Shown: positions 54,193 through 64,000 of the stretch, piece by piece
Numbering within the stretch: position 1 is the stretch's first letter
Layout: the number at the start of each line of letters is the position of its first letter
Assembly: GCF_033807575.1 (NCBI RefSeq)
Contig: NC_084717.1
Coordinates: forward strand, 2,853,692-2,917,691
Length of the DNA: 64,000 nt
Source of the DNA: Cydia pomonella
Taxonomy: Eukaryota; Arthropoda; Insecta; Lepidoptera; Tortricidae
Direction: 5' to 3'
Position numbers and translations under genes: made by a program
The notes under the pieces: generated by a model
What the model was told of the DNA's origin: nothing
The model's input: the letters and a program-made list of their open reading frames with translations, nothing else
The model's database searches: none

Positions 54193-55017
54193 TATGTCAA
54201 TATGAATATTATATATAATTTATTTCTTATCACAAATAAATAACAGATGAGGGTAGATACTCGTAGATTCCATATAACGTATCTCCTACTAAATAGGTCG
54301 ATGTTACTCGCAGATAATGGCTAAAGTCAATTGACAATAAAAGCAGTTATTGGTTACTTAAAAATAAGTTACCAATTATAGCTTTTATTTGACATTTAAT
54401 AGGTAAATACATAACTAAAGATAACAAGAATATTGAGTGGAAATGAAAAATCATGCATCTCCAGTCGAATTTGTTGTTCGTATTTTTTCCATTCCCAGCT
54501 CTGTGGAAGTTAGGCCTAATGATTCCCTCGGATCGGCTGGAGTCGGACAGCGCCAGAGCGCATTTTCAATGTGCCTATCAATTATGTATGGCAGAAGCGA
54601 TGATATCCGTTCGGAGCCGACCGCGTCTGCGAGGAACCGACCGGCTTGCGGCCTTACAAATGTGAAATGCGCTCCGACTCTCCCCGTTCTGTGAGAATCG
54701 TACTTTATTTAAAAGTTGAACTATGTACTATGGGTCCTATGGGTGGGTGCCTCGTCAGAGGCTATAATACAATACCTAACTTTATATCCATATCAAAAGT
54801 ACGTTAAATGCGAACATAAAGGTTATCTCCTACATGATTCTGCTACACGCATTGATTGGGCCGTTAATTGGACTTTATTATTACATATAGGCCGATATTG
54901 CCTGCAGATAATAGTGACATTGCATTGACGTTGTCCATAATCGGGAATTGGCAGACTAGATATCCGAACAGAAAAAAAAAAACACAATTTTGTCGGTAAA
55001 TAAGAACAAACACAAAT
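54193..55017. other. Non-coding; diverged repeat at 54470-54700
   Basis: ATGTATGGCAGAAGCGATGA and CCGACCGGCTTGCGGCC resemble 39040-39110. The overlapping open frames in this stretch are in different frames of the same repeat and are not called. Confidence 0.4.
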
Positions 55018-55321
55018 AAATAAATATTATAGGGATATTCTTACACAAATTGACTAAGTTCCACGGTAAGCAAAGAAGGCTTGTGTTGTGGTTACTCAGA
55101 CAAATATATAATGCATGTCTGATTTAACTGTAAATGTAAGTTGGTGAATAAATAAAATAAAATAAAAATAAATAAATAATATACAAATACTTAAATAGGT
55201 AGAAAACATCCATGACTCAGGAACAACTATCTGTGCTCATCACATGTGCTTACCGGGATTTGAACCCAGTATCATCAGCTTCATAGCCAGGGCCACTGCC
55301 CACTAAGCCAGACCGGTCGTC
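55018..55321 (-). mobile_element. SINE A, complete, reversed, with internal insert
   Basis: Read on the minus strand: GACGACCGGTCTGGC, B-box GGGTTCAAATCCCGG, GTTCCTGAGTCATGG and the ACACAAGCC tail. An AATAAAATAAAATAAAAAT stretch at about 55145-55180 is extra and may be the tail of another small insertion. Confidence 0.8.
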
Positions 55322-55621
55322 AAAAAACTGTACTCATTTGGGTGCTTTCCTCTGTCTATGATTCTCTGTCAAAGATTTTCTCCGTCTATTTTTGAAGTAA
55401 GACAATCCCTGGCCAAACTATATATAAACCTAATATAGATACAAAAAGTATGATTATAAATGTTCCATAATACATTTCCGTGCTTAAGTAAAGAAATGTT
55501 AGACCCTGTTGTATACTAGGTATTATTCGGATCTCATAATATAATGATCGTCAAATTATCGTTAGTCATAATTCTGAAACCGTTAACTTCTCAGGATTTT
55601 CGTAAGGTTATGTTAGGTTAG
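55322..55621. other. Non-coding DNA
   Basis: No feature supported. Confidence 0.4.
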
Positions 55622-55636
55622 GTTTGTTTTATAGCA
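55622..55636. repeat. Target site duplication, left
   Basis: GTTTGTTTTATAGCA recurs exactly at 56415-56429, flanking the R1-like insertion. Confidence 0.92.
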
Positions 55637-56414
55637 AGCTATTCGACCCGTTCTGGAGCGATGGGTCAAAAGAAAGGGAGGGTTCCTCTCCTTCCACCTT
55701 ACTCAGGTCCTCTCGGGGCATGGTTGTTTCGGGAGATACCTGTGTAGGAGGGCGAGACGGGAACCGACGATGCAGTGCCACGACTGCGGCGACGCCGAAG
55801 ACACGGCGCTACACACGCTGGCGGTGTGCCCAGCGTGGGCGGAGCAGCGGGCCGCACTCGTGGCCATAATGGGGAGCGACCTCTCCTTGCCAGCGGTGGT
55901 GAAAGCCATGCTTGGTGGGGAGAGGCCATGGGTGGCTGCGGCCCCTTCTGCGAGGACGTGATGGCGCAGAAGGAGGCGGCGGAGCGCGGCAGGGAGGAAG
56001 ATCCGGCCTCCCAGCCAATGCGCCACAAACGTGTCGGGCGAAGGCGGTTGGCATACGACCGCCGATTACCCCCATAAGGGTTCCTGTGGGCGGCAGGCTC
56101 GGGGACGTCTGCCGCCTACACAAGGGTCCCTGCGCAGGCGGGCGCGATGTATGATCAACGCGCCCACTGAGTTGGAGAGGTGATATATATTCCCCCACGA
56201 GTCGAGTCCGAGTCCGGGCGGCCGCTGGCGAGGTTGCGGAAGAGTACTTCGGCGTTCCTGGGACCTCGCCCTATAGCACTGAGGCGGCAACAGAGGGGTT
56301 TTAGTGGGTAAACCATGGGTCTTATCATCTTATTAGTCCCACATAGCCATCCCAGGCCCGTCCCCGCGTCTGGGTGGTATGCGAAACGAATTTCCCCTGT
56401 AAAAAAAAAAAAAA
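55637..56414 (+). mobile_element. 5'-truncated R1-like non-LTR element with target duplication
   Basis: It has a GC-rich coding end, a 3' UTR ending CCCCTGT and a 14-base poly(A), exactly bracketed by the 15-bp duplication. The GC content contrasts sharply with the AT-rich host DNA. Classical R1 targets 28S rDNA; the flanks here are not rDNA. Confidence 0.9.
55638..56077 (+). pseudogene. R1-like polyprotein C-terminus, frameshifted
   Basis: From the truncation point the frame is open: AIRPVLERWVKRKGGF, LTQVLSGHGCFGRYL, then a zinc knuckle CHDCGDAEDTALHTLAVC, AWAEQR and LSLPAVVKAMLGGERPW. It meets a stop at 55959. The continuation (CEDVMAQKEAAERGRE to RRRLAYDRRLPP, stop at 56075) lies in another frame, so one indel occurred at about 55930-55950. 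This is the terminal part of an R1-clade ORF2; the endonuclease and polymerase are absent. Confidence 0.85.
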
Positions 56415-56429
56415 GTTTGTTTTATAGCA
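56415..56429. repeat. Target site duplication, right
   Basis: Exact copy of 55622-55636 right after the poly(A) tail. Confidence 0.92.
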
Positions 56430-56779
56430 ATCCTGAAAAGTAACGCGTATCTAAGAAAAAACATATTATGACTAACAAAAATGCGGACAAACCATACATT
56501 ATGACTTAAAACTTTATGGGAAACAATAAAGACCCGACATTATTAGATAACTTAATTGGGTTAATAGGTTTTATTGACTTAATAAATTAATTGGTTGGCT
56601 TAATTGGAGTAATTTCTTACGACCCATTTTCATGTTCCTTGTTAATTAAATACCATTAATGTTCATCAACTGAACCACGTCCATCCTTGGAGAAAATTCG
56701 TGGAGTTACTATCGGACATATTGATTCCTGACCCGCTGTGAAACCTTTTCACATTTTACTACGTCATTGGCATTATATT
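56430..56779. other. Non-coding DNA
   Basis: No feature supported. Confidence 0.4.
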
Positions 56780-57190
56780 GATTAAATAGTATTTTATAAA
56801 ATCGTGATATAATAGAGAGCTTTTCAGTCGACTACCGTGTTTAGGCAACGAAGCTTGCTGAGTTGCCTAAGTAAGGTACGAAATTGAATAGCTAGATTAT
56901 ATCACTATTGTGTAGTACAATACTTTTTCTACGAGTTGTCTAAGAAATACTTTTTTTGCTATAAAACCTAAATAATTAATGAAAATTGGTAAGTATCTCT
57001 GTAGACAATGACATTGTAGACATAAACGCGCGACTCCCGCTCCGCGCCCCGCGCCCGTTTAGACTTCTATGGGAGCGCGGCGGCACGTGATTGGTCAATT
57101 TTTTTTACAGTTGACTACAACGTGTCGAAATGAATCTTATAGTTGAGTGGGAGCCCATACATGAAAACTACGCAATTATAATTTGGTATA
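56780..57190 (-). mobile_element. CACGTG/TATA-core element, single-core copy
   Basis: Reverse of 26095-26850: TTGCTATAAAACCTAAATAA, the GC-rich CGCGCGACTCCCGC, CACGTGATTGGTCAATT and ATGAATCTTATAGTTGAG. It contains one core unit, not three, and here the TATA word is changed (CTTCTATGGGAGC). It also carries a GGCAACGAAGCTTGCTGAGT insert with a small hairpin near 56843-56870. Confidence 0.8.
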
Positions 57191-57204
57191 CGAGTAGAAA
57201 AAAA

Positions 57205-57275
57205 TATATAATAAGACATTATTACACAAATTTACTAAGTCCCATAGTCAATAAGGCTTGGGTTGAGGGTACTTC
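57205..57275 (-). mobile_element. SINE A, 3' fragment
   Basis: ACATTATTACACAAATTTAC, AAGTCCCATAG and AAGGCTTGGGTTGAGGGTAC match the reversed 3' end. Confidence 0.7.
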
Positions 57276-57726
57276 TCTATGGCGGGTCACAAAGCAGTTT
57301 GTTCAATGGTAGGTAAATAGTGACAAATCAAGCGCACTTATTCTCTTTTCATCTATCCCTAGAGCTAAATAAGATCCATCTCGATAAGGGCCTTCCCATT
57401 TCACTTTGTTCTCGTACAGTCACCTGGAATTATATGACACGAAGGCCGCAAACATATTTGACATGATCTTATTTGTAGAGAGCCAAACATACATCCAAGA
57501 CAGCCAAGAGAGTCATATATTTTTGCGGCTTTCGAAGAGTAACATATTATTGCAGGCGACTGTACATGGTCACATTTAAACGAGAAACGTAAAGTGGCCA
57601 AGACCATGTCGAAGTATGGTCAGTAGAGGGTTCTGTAGTCGCTATTACAAAGCAAATACCTACAACGTCTCGAACCAAATAAAATCCCGAAAACCGTAAG
57701 TACCGTGAAAAAATTCCATCCTAAGT
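57276..57726. other. Non-coding DNA with inverted repeat
   Basis: CAGTCACCTGGAATTATATG near 57417 and ATATTATTGCAGGCGACTG near 57544 suggest an imperfect MITE at about 57417-57563 (CGCAAACATATTTGACATG inside). No gene. Confidence 0.4.
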
Positions 57727-58277
57727 CTTTTTAGGGTTCCGTAGCCAAATGGCAAAAAACGGGACCCTTATAGATTCGTCATGTCCGTCTGTCTGTCCGA
57801 TTCTGTCACAGCCACTTTTTTCCGAAACTATAAAAGCTATACTGTTCAAACTTGGTAAGTAGATGTATTCTATGAACCGCATTATGATGTTTACACAAAA
57901 ATAGAAAAAAAAACAATACATTTTGGGGGTTCCCCATACTTAGAACTGAAAGTCAAAAAATCTTTTTTCATCAAATCCATACGTGTGGGGTATCTATGGA
58001 TAGGTCTTTAAAAATGATATTTAGGTTTCTAATATCATTTTTTTTTAAACTGAATAGTTTGCGCGAGAGACACTTCCAAAGTGGTAAAAAGTGTGTCCCC
58101 CCCCCGTAACTTCTAAAATAACAGAATGAAAAATCTAAAAAAAATATATGATATACATTACCATGCAAACTTCCACCGAAAATTGGTTTAAACCAGATCT
58201 AGTAAGAAGTTTTTTTTAATACGTCATAAATGGTACGGAACCCTTCATGGGCGAGTCCGACTCGCACTTGGCCGCTT
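57727..58277 (-). mobile_element. GGTTCCG-type element, variant
   Basis: Starts TTTTTAGGGTTCCGTAGCC, has CCGTCTGTCTGTCC and ends at GGCGAGTCCGACTCGCACTT followed by GGCCGC. It shares the ends of the 1231 family, but the middle is different. Confidence 0.75.
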
Positions 58278-58849
58278 TTTTTCTCTTTTGTGTTGCTGTT
58301 GGCGTTATGAATAAAGTACTTCTTCTTCAACTTAAAATTTAAAAGATAACTAATAAATAAATATTATAGGACATTATTACACAAATTTAAAAAATATTAT
58401 TAATTGTCCTAATCTACTAAGATTAGTTACTTTCAGTTGTCCGCATCACCCCTTACGCCCTCGATCGCGGTTTCATATTAGTTTTTCGGTCAAAAACTAT
58501 TCCAGGCATACCTTTTTCAGACGAGTTCCTAGTTACTATAATAAAAATCTATTCGAAGTAGATTGTTTTCAAAATTCGTTGGCTAGTCTAAAAGATATAG
58601 TTAAACGGAAGTTGTTTTAATATATATTATAAGTACAGATATCAGTTATTTTTTCTATCGGATTCAAAAATTTGCATTAGCTATATATATTTATTTCAGT
58701 TAACATAATTTATAATTTATGAACCTCCAGGTCTTTCTGTTGTATTTTCCTTTTGTTGTGGTACATCGTTTGTATTGCATTGTTGATATGTTTATACGAC
58801 TGATTGGTTTCTGAATTAAAAAAAAAATTAAGCTCAATAGGCCGAGTGG
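58278..58849. other. Non-coding DNA
   Basis: A short SINE A 3' scrap (GGACATTATTACACAAATTT) lies at 58369-58388. Otherwise nothing is supported. Confidence 0.4.
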
Positions 58850-58970
58850 TGTGGATACTTAGACAACGATATATATAATATATAAATATTTTAAAATACT
58901 TGAGGACATAGAACCCACCCATGGCTCAGGAACAAATATCCGTGCTTATCTCACGAATAAATGCCCTTAC
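58850..58970 (-). mobile_element. SINE A, middle fragment
   Basis: GGATACTTAGACAACGATAT, CATGGCTCAGGAACAAATAT and CGAATAAATGCCC match the reversed body. Both ends are lost. Confidence 0.7.
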
Positions 58971-59738
58971 TTATAGATTATTTCTACTTAAAGTCACGAA
59001 TACTGATCTGAATCTTTTTTTTTTCATTTTCATGTTTCATATATTTCAAAAGGAAAATAAGTGTAGAAAATTTACATTTTTGGGACGCATCCATCTTGTA
59101 TGAACCGTAGCCCAAAATGAAAAACTGGGGTCCTTTTTTCTTTGTTTTAATTAATAAGTGGACGTACGTCCTTAAACTACGTCCAAAAGAGAGGTATGGC
59201 CACTGTGAATGTCATCTCGCTTTGTGTGGTAGGGCACAGCACAGCGGATGTCATTCCAGATCTAGAGCAGAGCCCAACTGGGGAAGTACCTCCACCTTAC
59301 AGAAAACTGCAGCCAAATATGACTGCTTATACCATCAGGCGGGCCGTATTCTTGTTTGGCACCGACGTAGAATAAAAATAAAAATAAAGTCCTCGTGATT
59401 CTGAGTCGACGTAATCTAAGGATGGTTAAAAAAAAAGGAATAGATAGGTACACTTTTTTCTGAAAACCCCCTCAAACAAAACTGCTGACCATGCTGGCAG
59501 CTTTGCCGATGTACTGTCATTTATGCCACCGACTTCCTTATGTATTTCATTTGATAATGTGGCTGAAACTGGAAACTTTTGCCCTGTCACGTGCCCCGCA
59601 ATTTGTTAATTAATTTACTTAAGGTGTATTGGGGTAATTTAGTGAACAGGATGATTTTTGAACTAAAAATGCTCCAGGCGATAGCATTAGGTATAAGTAT
59701 ACGATTTGTGATTTTTCAGAATCAACTGATGTTTAATC
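58971..59738. other. Non-coding DNA with CGGCCCGCC repeat
   Basis: 59318-59400 (CCATCAGGCGGGCCGTATTC, TTGTTTGGCACCGACGTAG) is a reversed copy of the repeat at 6380. No gene supported. Confidence 0.5.
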
Positions 59739-59975
59739 CTTTTTAGGGTTCCGTACCCAAAGGGTAAAACGGGAACCTATTACTACGACTCCGCTGTCTG
59801 TTTGTCTGTCTGTCTGTCTGTATCTCATGTACCGTGAGCTAGACAGTTGAAATTTTCAGTCACTCAATAAAATATATTTATCTTACAGGTGATGTATTTC
59901 TGCTATAACAAAAAATACTAAAAAGTACGAAACCCTCGGTGGGCGAGGCGGACTCGAACTTGTCCTTTAGGTTTT
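59739..59975 (-). mobile_element. GGTTCCG-type element, short variant
   Basis: Starts CTTTTTAGGGTTCCGTACCC, includes (TGTC)n and GAGCTAGACAGTTGAAATTT and ends near GGCGGACTCGAACTTG. It is the more common short version of this lepidopteran repeat. Confidence 0.8.
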
Positions 59976-60084
59976 TTTACGTTAAGTAAGTCATAAAATA
60001 AAAGAATCATTTATTTACAGTCACGTGGAAATAATTCAGTAATATTTTTAATCACGAACGTATTAACAATACGTTCATAAAGCT

Positions 60085-60366
60085 TTGATCAACATATTGC
60101 TGCCTCCAGGGGGAAAGGAAAAGTTGGCAGTATGGAAAGCTCTTAATAGACTTAGGACGGGAGTTGAGCGATCAAAAGATAATTTTCTGATATGGGGAAT
60201 TGGCCGACAGGGTGATACATTCTGCGAGTGTGGAGTACCCCAAACAACAATACACATGAGACAATGTTTCTTGTGCTCAACGACGTGCACTGAGGAAGAT
60301 CTCCTGAGGGCTACACCCCGAGGGCTAGAAATGGCAAAGAAATGGCAAACAAAAAAATATTTTTAA
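60085..60366 (+). pseudogene. LINE C-terminal fragment
   Basis: The 93-residue open frame contains ALNRLRTGVERSK, FLIWGIG, CECG and TIHMRQCFLC, then EEDLLRATPRGLEMAKKW before a stop. The Leu-Asn-Arg-Leu-Arg-Thr-Gly and Cys-x-Cys, His-x4-Cys layout is that of a LINE C-terminus. The polymerase is absent. The frame is intact, so the truncated insertion is not very old. Confidence 0.75.
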
Positions 60367-61043
60367 GAAGTTTGATCTCGGTTTTACAACTAGGGAGCAA
60401 ATAAAATTATTTTATTGAATATTTTGATGTGTTTTAAATAGTCACATTACTGTACATATTATTATAAATTGAAATCAGTGTCATAATATCTACTAAAGAA
60501 TAATTTATCAAGCCCTCCGAACCTCAAGGCGGAACGACAGGAGGCGGCCTCCGCCACTGGAGGGCTTAGTCAATTTTTATTTATATGACGTCAGCTTCAG
60601 TTTTAAAAATAAACTCAAAACTTGTGACTTTCAAGTCCAATCACGAACATAACTAAAAACTCGCCAAAAATCAGAATAACCCCAACGTACCTTATCAAAC
60701 TTTAATGAATGAAGGAAGCGAAGTAACAAGGTAAAACTTTGTTGTCTTAACGCAGTTGTACATCCTTAATGAATATAATATGAATATGTATGGATTGGGA
60801 CCCGTGTAAAGTGAGTTTACCCTGAATTGATCATACACCTAAATTGAGGATTATATCATAGGGTAAGAAGTAGATTTAGTGGGTTAGATTAGAGGGTTTT
60901 CGAAACTTTAGTTGGGTTTACGAGGATGAATTGTGATTTAATTCGTTCAATTTTAATTGGTTACTTAAGGTATGTAATCTTGTAACCAATCCGACCTAAA
61001 CTAGCCACATTACGAGTATAGTTGTAAATTAGGTCAGATTATT
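60367..61043. other. Non-coding; GC-rich hairpin
   Basis: AGCCCTCC at 60510 pairs with GGAGGGCT at 60560, enclosing GGCGGCCTCCGCC, itself palindromic. No gene. Confidence 0.45.
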
Positions 61044-61267
61044 GACGGTCGTCTGGCCTAGTGGGTAGTGATCCTGCCTATGAAGCCGATGATCCTCGGT
61101 TCAAATCCCGGTAAAAAGGGCATTTATTTGTGTGATGAACATAGATATTTATTTTGTTCCTGAGTCATGGGTGTTTTCTATATGATAGATATTTATCTAT
61201 ATATGTATGTATATCGTCGCCTACCCACAGTATTTGTGCCAGATTGTCTCCAAATATTTATTTATTT
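61044..61267 (+). mobile_element. SINE A, complete copy
   Basis: GACGGTCGTCTGGCCTAGTG, B-box CGGTTCAAATCCCGG and TGTTCCTGAGTCATGGG match 43111-43364. The 3' part is diverged after the AT-rich stretch. Confidence 0.85.
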
Positions 61268-61362
61268 AAATTGATATAAGATTTCTTAAAGTTTGCTAGT
61301 TTCTCTTAGAAAAACTCTCACTTCTCAAAGAAAACCTGCCTGTAACCCAGCCACGCGGCCAT

Positions 61363-61488
61363 GGAAGACCACCCGCTACCTGGCTGACGACGGTCGAAAA
61401 AGACCTTAAAGAGGCTCAAATTGACAAAAACGCCGCACGAAATCGTGCTCAGTGGAGGATGCGGACGAGGAGGGCCGACCCCAAGTAA
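61363..61488 (+). pseudogene. RTE-like LINE C-terminus with (AAG)n tail
   Basis: One frame reads GRPPATWLTTVEKDLKEAQI and then AARNRAQWRMRTRRADPK to a TAA stop. This is the short Trp-anchored end of RTE-like LINE proteins. An (AAG)n run follows after 25 bp. Everything upstream is missing. Confidence 0.8.
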
Positions 61489-61564
61489 ATGGGACTACCG
61501 GTCTAGGGAAGAAGAAGAAGATACCTTTAAACGAGCAATTCTTGAATTTCGTGTTGCCGGCCAC

Positions 61565-61630
61565 TGTCCGTCTGGTCCAGCGGACGGATAGAAACGAGTG
61601 TTACGGGTTCGAATCTCGCCCGGTCACCCG
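61565..61630 (+). repeat. tRNA-like promoter fragment (SINE head)
   Basis: CTGGTCCAGCGGACGG resembles an A box and GGGTTCGAATCTC a B box. The acceptor ends do not pair, so this is a SINE head or tRNA relic and not a tRNA gene. Confidence 0.5.
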
Positions 61631-62210
61631 GTGACTAACTTTTGTTTGTTTTTATATGTTCAAGTTTATATATATTTTTTTTAATTTTTATTGTTTTAGA
61701 CAAGTTTAATTTAGTAAAAAAATGCAGTTAAGATTTATCACCTATACACCACCATATTACAATAAATAGTTATAACCGAGCAAAGCTCGGTCGCCCAGGT
61801 ACTATTTACTTATTTCAGGCATTTTCAAATTTATACGCCCCATGATACCCCACTGGACATAATATCTTATATGGCATCTGAATGTCGCCATATTGTTTAT
61901 TTCATACTTTCATATCTTCAGTAATTAGAAGGAAGAAACATCAAAATCGGCCCACGCGTTTTTTATACAGTATAGAGTGCCATAAAGAAACGTATGTACA
62001 TAGACTAATAAACACATTACCCTCCTTTAAGTTGCACTGTTAGATAAAATCGTCTATTCTATACCAAAAATGCATGTTTGGTGAATTAAAATGATATAAA
62101 AGAGATCCATTCAGATTCAGGAGATCGTAACCATAGTCAAGAACGATAGGAAATAGTTGGTTCACCCTTATTAAAAAGCATGGCTGCCTTTCAAAGGAAG
62201 GCGGCCAACG
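61631..62210. other. Non-coding DNA
   Basis: AGCAAAGCTCGGTCGCCCAG near 61780 is a word seen at the edge of some insect repeats; no gene. Confidence 0.35.
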
Positions 62211-62303
62211 TGCTCACAAATATCTGAACACGCCTCTATTGCCAAGGCGCTAGAGTGCATGCTCAGGTATATTTGAGCATCTCGGTCGCATCATCTGATG
62301 GCA
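62211..62303. mobile_element. MITE family B, partial copy
   Basis: GCTCACAAATATCTGAACAC, GCCTCTATTGCCAAGG and CATCTGATGGC match 12760-12857. The left terminus is lost. Confidence 0.7.
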
Positions 62304-62491
62304 AATGTACCTAATCATTATATTTTACAGCAGCATTCGCACCGCTCGCTAGATACTTAACTTAAGATACTTGGCCTAGAAAAAAGCTATAACCTGAGAG
62401 CTCCGTTAAAATAAAATGTCTCGTTTTATTGTCTAATAAAAGCGATCTTTGCTAAGCAACAACTTTTTTTTACTTGCCCTGTTAGTGAGGG
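62304..62491. other. Non-coding DNA
   Basis: No feature supported. Confidence 0.35.
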
Positions 62492-62755
62492 TCAAATCTT
62501 GGAAGCTAAATTTGACCCAATTCTGGATATCCGATATAGAAGAAATTTTGTATACATAGATATGTAAATCGGATGACAATGCAATATTATGATGACATGG
62601 AGCTGATCTGATGATGGAAACAGTAGGTGGCCATGGGAACTCTTTGATAACTAATTGTGTTTATAGTTAGAATTGTCTCGATGAGTACTTACTCGTATTA
62701 GTTGCATGTGGAAAGAAAAGTATAGTCAGCGATGAAAGCTTGTACCAAAAATGAA
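62492..62755 (+). repeat. Interspersed repeat, pair member 2
   Basis: Partner of 8690-8945: GGGTCAAATCTTGGAAGCTA, GGATGACAATGCAATATTAT, GGTGGCCATGGGAACTC and GAATTGTCTCGATGAG. Confidence 0.75.
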
Positions 62756-63217
62756 ATATTAGCCAAAAACTTATTTTAGGTACCTAAAAAATACGTACCT
62801 ATTTTCTTTTTTAAATCCGCCATAGCCTAAAAAATGGATTTTGTTAGGCACTGAATAAAATCGGCTTACTCGTAGTAGTAAGTTTTGACGCTTCGTTGAA
62901 ACCCTCATATACACAATTACACATAGGTACACAGCAAAATATTATATCACTGCGTAACCATAACTCCGTAACTTTATAAGGACCCTCAATACAACGAGAC
63001 AGGTTCTTAACATCATACGCTGTTGAAATGTGGTTGAAATACATTATCCATGCCCTTTTTACAGCGTAATAAAATGCGATTTATGTTTGTGCACGTTCTA
63101 AAACTTCATTTAGAGTAAGAGCCTTAGAGCTCATTTAGACGGTTCGTTGCATGCGAGTTTCATTACAATGCGGTATTTGATTGGTCAGTCTGGAGGGCGT
63201 ACTTTGGAGTTCAAAAT
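62756..63217. other. Non-coding DNA
   Basis: No feature supported. Confidence 0.35.
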
Positions 63218-63391
63218 GGCCGAAGACCGTCTGGACGCTCTAAGTGCCGCTGGAGAGGCGAAATGCAAAAAGACCTTAGCGAACTCGGCGCCGTCGACTG
63301 GACAGAAACGGTTTTGGCCAGAGAAGCATGGCAGCCTTTGGTGTCGGAGGCCAGGATCTACTTCAGGTCGCTGTGTCAAAGCAGTAAGTAA
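63218..63391 (+). pseudogene. LINE C-terminus with (TAAG)n tail
   Basis: One frame reads GRRPSGRSKCRWRGEMQKDL, then GAVDWTETVLAREAWQPLV and EARIYFRSLCQSSK to a TAA stop. Gly-Arg-Pro-x-Gly-Arg-x-x-x-Arg-Trp followed by a final Trp-rich segment is the usual end of RTE/CR1-like LINE proteins. A GTAAGTAAGTA tail follows. The open frame starting at 63147 in another frame is a shadow. Confidence 0.75.
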
Positions 63392-64000
63392 GTATTTGAT
63401 CAGTCAGCCGAATTGGTAACCTCAATAGTCCGCAATGTAACTAAACTTGCATACGAGTTCGCGTGCCGGCCGTCTAAATCCGACCATACGTTCCCGAAAT
63501 TACGAAGTGAAGCATTAAATAAAGTATAGCGGAGAATACGAAATTCGCTTATCAATGGAGTGGGTATTGGGAAAATGGAAAAATACTTTATATTTCCGAA
63601 TATTTTATCGACGGTAAAGAGTGTGGTGCTACGATAAACAGGCGTGACGAAGGGAACGGTAAAAGGTTTTCTTTTCGAGGGCCCTGGAGTTTCGAACCGT
63701 ACAAATTTATTTCAATTGGAGGAGTATTAGATCAATGTACGGGATTCTCGAAATATATGACAGAGGAATTCCAGTTCCGCAATTAAATTAGAATAGAATA
63801 GAAAATAAACTCCGACTTTTTTTACAGATTTAACCAAATTCGAATACCATTCGTGAACGAGATTTTCTCAAAAACCTTTGAATGCGGTTTTTATTCATCC
63901 TTAAGAGGGAAGAATAGCTTTTTGAATCTAACGTAATAACGGCTGTTTTTCTATGAAATAACATTTCGGGTGAAAACGGTTTCCACTAATTAAATATAAG
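63392..64000. other. Non-coding DNA
   Basis: AT-rich sequence to the window end; no feature supported. Confidence 0.4.

Noticed and set aside
54437..54694. Two overlapping open frames
   Set aside because: They occur within a diverged repeat resembling 39040-39110 and are in conflicting frames.
55699..56290. Several minus-strand Pro/Arg-rich open frames
   Set aside because: They are shadows of the GC-rich R1-like coding tail and its 3' UTR.
61565..61630. Functional tRNA gene
   Set aside because: No seven-base acceptor stem and no proper cloverleaf; more likely a SINE head or relic.

Overview
The window looks like AT-rich intergenic or intronic DNA of a moth or butterfly (Lepidoptera). The evidence is the repeat content: a Mag-type Ty3/Gypsy element, R1-, CR1/Jockey- and RTE-like non-LTR elements, tRNA-derived SINEs of types I know from lepidopteran genomes, the common elements carrying GGTTCCG and (GACA)n, and many small palindromic DNA elements. 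No rRNA, functional tRNA, CRISPR or bacterial operon is visible.

Only one host gene piece is convincing: the first coding exon of a globin (14896-15092, + strand). It has a Met-Gly-Cys N-terminus, as in membrane-anchored globin X-type proteins, and ends in a phase-2 donor exactly where globin genes carry the ancient B12.2 intron. I could not find its other exons downstream, so the rest of the window may be a very large first intron. A second, much weaker host candidate is a set of short splice-compatible exons at 36995-38529. A TATA-plus-donor motif at 33286-33349 is weaker still.

The left third (1-18 kb) is a graveyard of 5'-truncated LINE tails, SINEs and foldback elements. At 18468-23403 lies a structurally complete minus-strand Mag-type LTR retrotransposon: identical 122-bp LTRs, GGCAG target duplications, tRNA-Ser-like primer site, polypurine tract and one 1365-residue open frame. 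It sits inside an older 73-74-bp tandem repeat. From 23.6 to 33 kb come RTE-like tails (one with a 12-bp target duplication), an element with a 3x101-bp CACGTG/TATA tandem array, an RNase H-bearing LINE relic and several MITEs. At 41525-42982 a palindromic MITE is split by a 1269-bp TTAA-flanked insertion that contains a large inverted repeat.

A nearly complete CR1/Jockey-group element occupies about 45388-49923 (minus). It has an intact PHD-finger ORF1, and its ORF2 is interrupted by one in-frame UGA between reverse transcriptase motifs A and B. The right end (50-64 kb) holds another palindromic MITE copy, the N-terminus of a PIF/Harbinger transposase with its 5' end, a 5'-truncated R1-like element with a 15-bp target duplication, more SINEs and three more LINE tails.

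The parts interact mainly as parasites of parasites. SINE tails end in the same motif as an RTE-like LINE tail, MITEs interrupt MITEs, and retroelements insert into tandem repeats. I found no convincing new defence or metabolic system; the most informative items are the globin exon, the young Gypsy element, the nested TTAA insertion and the CACGTG/TATA array.
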